The translations under genes were made by a program, and so were the position numbers. 10,963 bases of DNA from Pseudomonadota bacterium (lineage in GTDB: Bacteria > Pseudomonadota > Alphaproteobacteria > Rhodospirillales > 2-02-FULL-58-16): assembly GCA_022560215.1 (NCBI GenBank), contig JADFTO010000076.1, forward strand, positions 1 through 10,963. The letters are read 5' to 3'. The notes under the pieces are model-generated. The model saw nothing but the letters and a program-made list of their open reading frames with translations. It searched no databases and was not told where the DNA came from. Positions 1 to 6,356 of this stretch are shown here, piece after piece; positions within the stretch are counted from its first letter, which is position 1; each line of letters begins with the position of its first letter.

Positions 1-1069
1 CTGTCTCGGCTCGGGGCGGCTCCTCGGCGGCGGGCGGCGCTACCTTTTCCTCCGCCGGCTTTTCGTCTGGGGCGGGCTTCTCCGCCTTCTCCTCCGCCGG
101 CTTTTCGTCTGGGGCGGTCGTCTTTTCGTCCGTGGGCGGCTCTTTCGCCTTCTCCTTTACCGGCTCGACCGCGGGCGGCTCATCGACGGTGGGTTTTTCC
201 TCGGCTGGGGGTGGCTCTTTGGCGGCGGGCATCTCCTCGGCGGCGGGCGTCTTTTCGTCCGTGGCGGGCGTCTCCGCCTTCTCCTCCGCCGGCTCTGCTG
301 CGGGCGGCTTGGGCTTGGCATCCGCCTCGGGGAGCTTCTCGGGCGGAATCTCCTCTAATTCGCCCACGTCTCCCTTGGCCGCCGTCACCTCCTTCTGGAT
401 TCCGGCCAGGACCGCGTCCACCATCAGGTCGCAGTAAACGCCGATGGCCCGTATGGCGTCGTCGTTGCCGGGTATGGGGTAATCAATGCCCTCGGGATTG
501 CTGTTGGAATCGATCACGGCGGCCACGGGAATGCCCAGCTTGTTGGCCTCGGCCACGGCGATGGCTTCCTTGTTGGTGTCGATCACGAACAGGATGTCCG
601 GCAGGCCGCCCATTTCCTTGATGCCGCCGAGGGCGCGGTCCAGCTTGTCCCGCTCGCGGGTGAGGCGCAGCAGTTCCTTCTTGGTCAGGCCGACGGTCTC
701 CTCGGCCAGTTGCGCGTCCAGGTCCCGCAAGCGGGTGATGGAATTTGAAATGGTGCGCCAGTTGGTCATCATCCCCCCGAGCCAGCGGTGGTTGACGTAA
801 TACTGGCCGCAGCGCTTGGCGGCATCGGCGATCTTGTCGGTGGCCTGGCGCTTGGTGCCGACGAAGAGCACCCGGCCGCCGTTGGCGACGGTGTCGCTGA
901 CGGCCGCCAGGGCGCGGTGGAGCAAGGGGACCGTCTGTTGCAGGTCGATGATGTGAATGGAATTGCGGACCCCGAACAGGTACGAGGCCATCTTGGGGTT
1001 CCAGCGCCGCGTGTTGTGTCCGAAGTGAACGCCGGCTTCGAGTAACTGGCGCATGGAGAATGTGGGCAT
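1..1069 (-). CDS. rpsB: 30S ribosomal protein S2 with a long Ala/Pro/Glu/Lys-rich C-terminal tail (3' end outside window)
   Basis: Small-subunit ribosomal protein S2, which binds the 30S subunit on its solvent side and is needed for S1 recruitment. The protein starts MPTFSMRQLLEAGVHFGHNT, the classic S2 N-terminus, and the second S2 signature (PDILFVIDTNKEA, then DSNSNPEGIDYPIPGNDDA near residue 203) is intact. The ATG at 1067-1069 follows an AAGGA Shine-Dalgarno (1079-1083) by 9 nt. The globular core ends near residue 230. About 127 further residues remain in frame to the window edge with no stop, made almost only of P, A, E, K, D and T, with PDEKPAEEK-type repeats. Bacterial S2 is usually about 230-260 aa; longer tails are known in Alphaproteobacteria, but this one is at least 356 aa in total. 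A tsf gene would be expected next, outside the window. Identity is certain; the end is not visible. Confidence 0.97.
   Translation of the reverse strand, partial: MPTFSMRQLLEAGVHFGHNTRRWNPKMASYLFGVRNSIHIIDLQQTVPLLHRALAAVSDTVANGGRVLFVGTKRQATDKIADAAKRCGQYYVNHRWLGGMMTNWRTISNSITRLRDLDAQLAEETVGLTKKELLRLTRERDKLDRALGGIKEMGGLPDILFVIDTNKEAIAVAEANKLGIPVAAVIDSNSNPEGIDYPIPGNDDAIRAIGVYCDLMVDAVLAGIQKEVTAAKGDVGELEEIPPEKLPEADAKPKPPAAEPAEEKAETPATDEKTPAAEEMPAAKEPPPAEEKPTVDEPPAVEPVKEKAKEPPTDEKTTAPDEKPAEEKAEKPAPDEKPAEEKVAPPAAEEPPRAET
43..117. repeat. In-frame tandem repeat inside the rpsB tail (42-bp period)
   Basis: Positions 43-75 and 85-117 are the same 33-bp sequence with one mismatch, offset by 42 bp, which is 14 codons. 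They encode the repeated PDEKPAEEK segment of the S2 tail. Related words recur further in: an 18-bp piece at 277-294 matches the start of the unit, and a 17-bp word at 119-135 recurs at 248-264, an offset of 129 bp or 43 codons. All offsets are multiples of three, so the reading frame is kept. This suggests the tail grew by in-frame duplication. Confidence 0.8.
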
Positions 1070-1098
1070 GGCAGTCGATCCTTTTCCGGTTGAACCTC

Positions 1099-1159
1099 CG
1101 CGGACACCGCCCGGCCCCGAGGGCCGGACACCGGAAGGGCGCGCGCCCTTAAGTCCGCG
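1099..1159 (-). promoter_or_regulatory. Possible structured 5' leader of rpsB (three-way junction)
   Basis: Just upstream of the rpsB Shine-Dalgarno the sequence can fold into a compact three-way junction. The closing stem pairs 1099-1105 with 1153-1159 (7 bp, CGCGGAC/GTCCGCG). Inside it are a perfect 16-bp palindrome at 1135-1150 (AAGGGCGCGCGCCCTT) and a 7-bp stem of 1111-1117 with 1121-1127 around a 3-nt loop. The closing stem ends 15 nt before the Shine-Dalgarno. No T-run follows on the minus strand, so this does not look like an intrinsic terminator. In E. coli, S2 controls rpsB-tsf through its leader RNA; a similar role here is inferred. The fold was drawn by eye in a G+C-rich region, where chance stems are common. 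Confidence 0.4.
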
Positions 1160-1222
1160 TGTGAATTCGGCCGCCTAGTTAATCGCAGCCGCGGGAATAT
1201 GCAAGGAAAACCGGGTCAACCG

Positions 1223-1244
1223 GGCCCGAATGACGGATCGGGCC
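1223..1244 (-). terminator. Weak stem-loop after the methyltransferase gene
   Basis: Positions 1223-1229 (GGCCCGA) pair perfectly with 1238-1244 (TCGGGCC) around an 8-nt loop, about 40 nt past the stop codon of the methyltransferase gene. On the minus strand only a short TTTT follows, about ten bases later, so it is a poor match to an intrinsic terminator. The rest of the 214-bp gap 1070-1283 holds the rpsB leader structure. I could not pick out a convincing rpsB promoter: the TTGACC at 1214-1219 lacks a well-spaced -10 element. Confidence 0.2.
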
Positions 1245-1283
1245 GGCCAGGCGGCCCAAGGCTGAGACCGGCAACTCCACCAC

Positions 1284-2006
1284 TCAGAACGAGGAAACGA
1301 CCCTCTCGCCGACGCCTGGAAGGTTGAACGTCCGGTGTTCGAAGCCCCTTTCGGGAAAATCCTTGATTTCGACGATGCCGTTCAATTTGGCAATCAGGTT
1401 GGCCAACAGAACTTGTGTGTTCTGGTGGGCCGGGTCCTTGGCGAGGACAAAGCTGGGCGGCCCATCCGACGTGAGCGCAAGGAAATGCCATCCCGATCGC
1501 CCGACGAAATCGTTGACGGCCTCGACCACGCCGAACCCCATCTTCAGGTAGAACGGAAGGTTGGTGTAGTCGTGGCCGAGGATGAAGCCGCCCTCCTTGA
1601 TCTTGGCCGCGTAGGCCCCCAGGTCGGCCTTCACCGCCTCGAAGGTGTGCATGCCGTCGATGTAGACCCAATCGAGGGAGCCGTCCGCGAAATTCTTCGC
1701 GGCCTCCACCGAACAGGCCCGGTGGAGGACCACGCTTCCGGCCTCGATCTCGACCGCGAAACGGGCCTGAACGGCTTGGTAGCGGGCCTCCTGTTCCTCC
1801 GAGGGGACGTTGCTCGGGTCCGCTTCGTAGCCGGCTGCATCCTGGTGGGTCCAGGGGTCGACCAGATGCAGGCGTTTCGGTCGGACGATGTCCCGGATCC
1901 GCTGGCTGAATTCGCCCTCCGCCACGCCGATCTCGACCACCTCACCCTCGGGGGGCAGAAAATGCAGCAGATTGAGTCTGTCGAGTGGCAGGTAGAACAC
2001 GTTCAC
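1284..2006 (-). CDS. Class I SAM-dependent methyltransferase (Methyltransf_24-like), substrate unknown
   Basis: A 240-residue cytosolic protein with the Rossmann-fold methyltransferase layout. Motif I is VVEIGVAEGEFS (residues 23-34), the SAM-binding glycine loop. The acidic end of strand 2 is in LHLVDPW (D50). The post-loop WVYIDGMHTFEAV (113-125) and GGFILGHDY (139-147) match the Methyltransf_24 pattern, in which IDG-H is followed by a helix and a G-G-x-hydrophobic strand. No membrane segment or signal peptide is visible. The start is GTG at 2004-2006, with AAAGG just upstream at short spacing; an upstream ATG is out of frame. It begins 33 bp after the dnaE stop on the same strand, so co-transcription is likely. 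It also lies in the dnaE reading frame, with no further stop between them. The fold is well supported. The methyl acceptor cannot be read from the sequence, and neither neighbour points to one. Confidence 0.85.
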   Translation of the reverse strand: MNVFYLPLDRLNLLHFLPPEGEVVEIGVAEGEFSQRIRDIVRPKRLHLVDPWTHQDAAGYEADPSNVPSEEQEARYQAVQARFAVEIEAGSVVLHRACSVEAAKNFADGSLDWVYIDGMHTFEAVKADLGAYAAKIKEGGFILGHDYTNLPFYLKMGFGVVEAVNDFVGRSGWHFLALTSDGPPSFVLAKDPAHQNTQVLLANLIAKLNGIVEIKDFPERGFEHRTFNLPGVGERVVSSF

Positions 2007-2039
2007 CGGCCCTTTCGTCCATGATCCAAGGGCGCGGCC

Positions 2040-5000
2040 CTAGATCTCCTCGACGCCGGCGATGCCGGGGATGTCCTCGACGGCGTGCAGCACCAGGGGC
2101 GAGATGAGGTAGCGCTCGGACAGCCGGACCTCCACCTCCTGTCCGCCATCGATGCGCGAGACTACCAGCACCCGCCCCTTGCCGTTGCCACCGTTATTGG
2201 CGCCGCCCACCCGGTCCAGCACCTCGCGCAGCAGGGGAAGCGACGAGGCCTCCTCCACGATCACCCTGAGGCCGGCGCCGGCGCGGGACGCCACAAGGTC
2301 CAGGGGCTCCAGGGCGTGGGCGGTGAAGCGCACCGATTCCCCCTCGAACTGGACGCTGGCCTTGATGTAGAGGGAATTCCCAACCTCCAGGATATCGCGG
2401 GCCGCGGCGAGCACCTCGGAGAACACCGTGACCTCGAAGTTCCCCGCCGTGTCGGAGAACTGAACGAAGGCATAGCGGTTTCCCCTGCTCGACGTGCGCT
2501 CCTTCTTGGCCATCACCGTTCCCGCCATGCTGACGGGGCCGGAGCGGCCCTCGCCGACGACGTCGGCCGAGGTGCGGGCCTGGATGCGCTTCAGGCTCTT
2601 GGCGTAGGAATCCAGGGGATGGCCGGTGAGGTAGAAGCCGATGGCTTCGAATTCATGGGTCAGGCGCTCCATCTTCGCCCAGTCGGTGGTCTTAGGGATT
2701 CGCAAATCCGCCCCGTCATCCCCGCCGAACAGGGCGATCTGTCCGCTGTCCCTTTCCCTGGCGGCGGCGCTGGCGGTGCCCATGATGATGTCGATGGCTT
2801 CATAAACCTGCCTGCGGTTGGGATTCAAGGCGTCCAGGGCACCCGCGCGGACGAGGTTTTCCAGTTGGCGCTTGTTCAGCGCGCGGCTGTCCAGGCGGCG
2901 GGCCAGGTCCGTAAGGTCCTTGAAGGGGCCGGCCCGGCGGCGCTCGGAGACAAGCGTTTCCATGGCCGCCGCCCCGACGTTCTTGATGGCCGCCAGCGCG
3001 TAGCGGATGCCGTCTCCTTCCACCGTGAAGGAAGCCTCCGAAGCGTTGACGTCCGGCGGCAGCAGCGGCACGCCGAGCCGCTTCAGCTCATCCTTGAAGA
3101 GGTTGAGCTTGTCCGTGTCGCCCTGGTCCAGGGCCATGGAGGCGGCCATGAATTCCACCGGGTGATTGGCCTTCATGTAGGCCGTCTGATAGGCGACCAG
3201 CGCATAGGCCGCGGCGTGTGACTTGTTGAAGCCGTAGCCGGCGAACTTGGCCACCTGGTCGAAGATGTCGGACGCCTTGGCCTCCGGCACCCCGCGGGCC
3301 ACGGCGCCGTCGACGAATGTCTGGCGCTGCTGGTTCATCTCCTTCTTGATCTTCTTGCCCATGGCCCGGCGCAGGATGTCGGCGCCGCCAAGGGTGTAGC
3401 CGGACAGTTCCTGGGCGATCTGCATGACCTGTTCCTGGTAGATCATGATGCCGAAGGTTTCCTTGAGGATCCCTTCCAGGTTCGGATAGGGATAGTCGGG
3501 CTTCTCCTTGCCGTGCTTGCGCCTGATGTAGCTCGGGATGTTGCCCATGGGGCCCGGGCGGTAGAGGGCGACCACGGCGATGATGTCCTCGAAGGTGTCG
3601 GGCTTGAGATTGCGCAGCACGTCGCGCATGCCCGAGCTTTCCAACTGGAAGACGCCGGTGGTTTCCCCTTGGCCGATCATGCGGAAGGTGGCCTCGTCGT
3701 CGAGCGGCAGGTTGGCGAGATCGACCTTGTCTGCGTCCCTCCCCTGGTTGACGAATTCGACGGCCCGGGCGAGCACGGTCAGGGTCTTCAGGCCAAGGAA
3801 ATCGAACTTCACCAGGCCCGCCCTTTCCACGGATTTCATGTTGAATCCGGTGACCGGCGTGTCCGAGCGGGGATCGCTGTAGAGCGGGATCAGGTCGCGG
3901 AGCGGCCTGTCGCCGATGACCACCCCGGCGGCGTGGGTGGAGGCGTGGCGGTACAGGCCCTCCAGCTTGCGGGCGATGCCCACCAGGCGGGAGACGCTTT
4001 CATCGTTCTCGATCATCTCGCCGAGCAGGGGCTCCCTGGCGATGGCCTGGTCCAGGGTGACCGGATCGGCCGGGTTGTTGGGGACCAGCTTGCAGATGCG
4101 GTCCACCTGGGAATAGGGCATTTCCAGGACCCTTCCTACGTCGCGCAGCACGGCGCGCGCCTGGAGCTTGCCGAAGGTGATGATCTGGGCCACCCGGTCG
4201 CGGCCGTACTTCTGCTGGACGTAGGCGATGACCTCGTCCCGCCGGTCCTGGCAGAAGTCGATGTCGAAATCGGCCATGGAGACGCGCTCGGGATTCAGGA
4301 ACCTCTCGAACAGGAGCCCGAAGCGCAGGGGATCCAGGTCGGTGATGGTCAAGGCCCAGGCGACGACGGAACCGGCGCCCGACCCGCGCCCCGGCCCCAC
4401 GGGAATCCCCTGCTCCTTTGCCCAGCGGATGAAGTCGGCGACGATCAGGAAATAGCCCGAGAACCCCATGTTCATGATCACGTCGAGCTCGTAGTCCAGG
4501 CGCTTCCGGTAGGCCTTGGCCGAATGTTCATGGCCGTCCATGGACCCCCGCTCCGCCAGCCGCTTGTCCAGGCCGGCCCTGGCCTGGGCGCGGAGCTCGT
4601 CCTCCTCGCTCCGGTCTGGGCCGCAATCGAAGGGAGGCAGGATGGGGTCGCGGGCCTCCACCATGAAGGCGCAGCGCCGGGCGATGACGATCGTGTTGTC
4701 CACCGCCTCGGGCAGATCCTCGAACAGGGCCCGCATCTCTTCTGCGCTTTTGAAGCGGTGTTCCGGGTTAAGCCGGCGGCGATCCGTTTCCGAGACCAGG
4801 GCGCCCTCGGCGATGCAGATCAGGGCGTCGTGGGCCTCGAACATGGAAGCATCGGCGAAGTGGCAATCGTTGGTGGCGACGATGGGAAGCTCGAGGCCGT
4901 AGGCGAGGTCCAGCAGCGCCGGCTCGACTCTGGCCTCGGCCTCCAGCCCGTGGCGCATGATCTCCACGTAGAGCCGCCCGGGAAAGGCCGCCGCCAAGCG

Positions 5001-5465
5001 CCCCGCCAGGGCAACGGCTGCGTCCTTGCGTCCCTCGTTCATAAGCCGGCCGAGCGGCCCCTCCGCGCCGCCCGTGAGCAGGATCAAGCCATCCGCATGT
5101 GCCGCCAGGCCGTCCACGGACACCCGCTGGGCGCACTCGCCGTCCAGATAGGCGGCGGCGAGCAGGTGCAAGAGGTTGAGGTAACCGGCTTCGTTCTGGA
5201 CCAGGACGGCGAGCTTGCCCTCGCCCTCGGCGCCGAAGCTCAACTGGCAGCCGATGATGGGCTGCACCCCGGCTTCCGCGGCGGCCGACGAAAACTCCAT
5301 GGCGCCGAAAAGGTTGTTGGTGTCGGTGACCGCCACCGCGGGCATCCCGTGCTCCCGGCAGAGCGCCGCCAGGCCGGAGATTTGAATGGCTCCCTGCAGC
5401 AGGGAATAGGCCGAATGAACGCGCAGGTGGACGAAATCGGCGACGGGCATGGCCAAGGATTCCAC
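2040..5465 (-). CDS. dnaE: DNA polymerase III subunit alpha (DnaE1-type replicase)
   Basis: Catalytic subunit of the replicative DNA polymerase III holoenzyme. At 1141 aa it is close to the 1160 aa of the E. coli protein. Order of parts: PHP domain from FVHLRVHSAYSLL (residue 11); polymerase palm with GPGRGSGAGS; catalytic Asp399 and Asp401 in ADFDIDFC and Asp555 in VKFDFLGLKT, matching E. coli D401, D403 and D555; helix-hairpin-helix near 835-880; a beta-clamp-binding motif QIALF (about 908-912); an OB fold from about 976; and the C-terminal domain with a Gly/Asn-rich insert. The residue before Asp399 is Ala, where Pro is usual. The start drawn here is GTG at 5463-5465; ATG at 5448-5450 (MPVADFVHLR) is an equally good choice and more like relatives. 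Neither has a strong Shine-Dalgarno. DnaA-box-like sites lie directly upstream. Confidence 0.98.
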   Translation of the reverse strand: MESLAMPVADFVHLRVHSAYSLLQGAIQISGLAALCREHGMPAVAVTDTNNLFGAMEFSSAAAEAGVQPIIGCQLSFGAEGEGKLAVLVQNEAGYLNLLHLLAAAYLDGECAQRVSVDGLAAHADGLILLTGGAEGPLGRLMNEGRKDAAVALAGRLAAAFPGRLYVEIMRHGLEAEARVEPALLDLAYGLELPIVATNDCHFADASMFEAHDALICIAEGALVSETDRRRLNPEHRFKSAEEMRALFEDLPEAVDNTIVIARRCAFMVEARDPILPPFDCGPDRSEEDELRAQARAGLDKRLAERGSMDGHEHSAKAYRKRLDYELDVIMNMGFSGYFLIVADFIRWAKEQGIPVGPGRGSGAGSVVAWALTITDLDPLRFGLLFERFLNPERVSMADFDIDFCQDRRDEVIAYVQQKYGRDRVAQIITFGKLQARAVLRDVGRVLEMPYSQVDRICKLVPNNPADPVTLDQAIAREPLLGEMIENDESVSRLVGIARKLEGLYRHASTHAAGVVIGDRPLRDLIPLYSDPRSDTPVTGFNMKSVERAGLVKFDFLGLKTLTVLARAVEFVNQGRDADKVDLANLPLDDEATFRMIGQGETTGVFQLESSGMRDVLRNLKPDTFEDIIAVVALYRPGPMGNIPSYIRRKHGKEKPDYPYPNLEGILKETFGIMIYQEQVMQIAQELSGYTLGGADILRRAMGKKIKKEMNQQRQTFVDGAVARGVPEAKASDIFDQVAKFAGYGFNKSHAAAYALVAYQTAYMKANHPVEFMAASMALDQGDTDKLNLFKDELKRLGVPLLPPDVNASEASFTVEGDGIRYALAAIKNVGAAAMETLVSERRRAGPFKDLTDLARRLDSRALNKRQLENLVRAGALDALNPNRRQVYEAIDIIMGTASAAARERDSGQIALFGGDDGADLRIPKTTDWAKMERLTHEFEAIGFYLTGHPLDSYAKSLKRIQARTSADVVGEGRSGPVSMAGTVMAKKERTSSRGNRYAFVQFSDTAGNFEVTVFSEVLAAARDILEVGNSLYIKASVQFEGESVRFTAHALEPLDLVASRAGAGLRVIVEEASSLPLLREVLDRVGGANNGGNGKGRVLVVSRIDGGQEVEVRLSERYLISPLVLHAVEDIPGIAGVEEI

Positions 5466-5489
5466 AAGCCCGCTTAGGAGTCACCAAGA

Positions 5490-5538
5490 TGTGGGGAAAA
5501 ACTTCAGGTTATCCACAAGAAATCGTGTTTAACCCACA
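5490..5538. promoter_or_regulatory. DnaA-box cluster upstream of dnaE
   Basis: A perfect DnaA box, TTATCCACA, is at 5509-5517 on the plus strand. Two degenerate copies with two mismatches each flank it: TTCCCCACA on the minus strand (5490-5498) and TAACCCACA on the plus strand (5530-5538). The centres are 19 and 21 bp apart, about two helical turns. The cluster starts about 25 bp upstream of the dnaE GTG. DnaA acts as a transcription factor in bacteria, including Caulobacter, so control of dnaE by DnaA is possible. The perfect box is seen directly; its function is inferred. I saw no good sigma-70 promoter to place it against. Confidence 0.45.
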
Positions 5539-5559
5539 GGCCCAAAACCCGATCGCCAC

Positions 5560-5590
5560 CTAGAGCGAATTCCATTCAGATTCGCTCTAG
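5560..5590. repeat. 11-bp inverted repeat with GANTC sites in the lolD-dnaE gap
   Basis: CTAGAGCGAAT (5560-5570) pairs perfectly with ATTCGCTCTAG (5580-5590) around a 9-nt loop. A GANTC site (GATTC), the target of the alphaproteobacterial methylase CcrM, lies at 5579-5583 in the right arm, and another starts at the arm's end (5590-5594). No T-run follows on either strand, so an intrinsic terminator is unlikely. It looks like a dispersed palindromic intergenic element (REP-like), but that cannot be shown from one copy. Confidence 0.5.
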
Positions 5591-5634
5591 ATTCTGCCTT
5601 TGGCCGCTCAAGCGCCGCGCAGGCTTATCGCATG

Positions 5635-5652
5635 TTTCCACTTGCGTGGAAA
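5635..5652. repeat. Short hairpin after lolD
   Basis: TTTCCAC (5635-5641) pairs perfectly with GTGGAAA (5646-5652) around TTGC. It lies about 25 nt after the lolD stop codon on the minus strand. It may stabilise the 3' end of the proS-lolC-lolD transcript, but there is no adjacent T-run. With the 11-bp inverted repeat 45 bp away it may form part of one composite intergenic element. Confidence 0.35.
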
Positions 5653-5675
5653 ATGCTCTTCCTGGAAATTCGCCT

Positions 5676-6356
5676 TCAGGCTTCTATCAGGCGGCCGCCT
5701 TCCAGGCGCACGGTGCGGTCCAGCCCGGCCGCGATGTCCACGTTGTGGGTGGCGACCAGGGCCGCCAGGCCGGCTCCCCGCACCAGTTTCAGGAGCACCT
5801 CGAAGACCGCCGAGGCGGTGTCCGGATCCAGGTTCCCGGTGGGTTCGTCGGCGAGCAGCAGCTTGGGCGCGTTGGCGAGCGCACGCGCGATGGCGATGCG
5901 CTGCTGTTCGCCGCCCGATAGCATGCCCGGGCGGTGAGAAGCCCGTTCGCTGAGGCCCATCCAGTCGAGGAGCTCGCCGGCCCGTTCGCGGGCCGGTCGG
6001 CGGCTGACGCCGGCGATGATCTGGGGTATGGCGACGTTTTCCAGGGCCGAGAATTCGGGCAGCAGGTGGTGGTACTGGTAAACGAAGCCGATGTTCAGGC
6101 GGCGCAACCGGGTGCGGGCGTCGTCGTTCATGCCGCTGGAAGCCTCGCCCGAAATCGTCACCTCGCCCGCGTCGGGGGGTTCCAAAAGGCCGGCCACGTG
6201 AAGCAGGGTCGATTTGCCGGCGCCGGACGGCCCGACCAGGGCCACGATCTCGCCCGGGTGCACGTCCAGGTCGACGCCGCGCAGCACTTCCAGCGCCGTC
6301 CGCCCCTGCTGGAAGGTGCGGGTGATGCCGCCCAGCGCCAGCACGGGTTCACTCAT
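5676..6356 (-). CDS. lolD: Lipoprotein-releasing ABC transporter ATP-binding protein LolD
   Basis: ATPase of the LolCDE-type complex at the inner membrane, which releases outer-membrane lipoproteins to the periplasmic carrier LolA. The 226 residues carry every ABC motif: Walker A GPSGAGKST (42-50), Q-loop glutamine Q94 in FVYQ, signature LSGGEQQR (147-154), Walker B LLLADE (166-171) with the D-loop GNLD just after, and switch histidine H204 in ATHN. The length and the MacB/LolD-type Walker B (ADEPTGNLD) fit this subfamily. The ATG at 6354-6356 overlaps the last 8 bp of lolC, so the two are translationally coupled. MacB- or FtsE-type ATPases share the motifs, but pairing with a LolC/E-type permease settles the call. 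Confidence 0.96.
   Translation of the reverse strand: MSEPVLALGGITRTFQQGRTALEVLRGVDLDVHPGEIVALVGPSGAGKSTLLHVAGLLEPPDAGEVTISGEASSGMNDDARTRLRRLNIGFVYQYHHLLPEFSALENVAIPQIIAGVSRRPARERAGELLDWMGLSERASHRPGMLSGGEQQRIAIARALANAPKLLLADEPTGNLDPDTASAVFEVLLKLVRGAGLAALVATHNVDIAAGLDRTVRLEGGRLIEA

Noticed and set aside
43..294. Repeats near the window start as a possible CRISPR array
   Set aside because: Units are in frame with rpsB, spacing is short and irregular, and there are no unique spacers; this is protein-coding repeat sequence.
132..437. A Ser/Gly/Ala-rich plus-strand open frame near the window start
   Set aside because: It is the reverse reading of the repetitive S2 tail; the minus-strand frame continues S2 without interruption.
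1335..2024. A 229-codon plus-strand open frame opposite the methyltransferase
   Set aside because: The minus strand shows clear SAM-binding motifs; the plus-strand reading shows none.
3513..5477. A 654-codon open frame on the plus strand across dnaE
   Set aside because: It is antisense to the clear DnaE sequence, has a His/Gly/Val/Asp-rich shadow composition with no recognisable motif, and results from high third-position G+C in dnaE.
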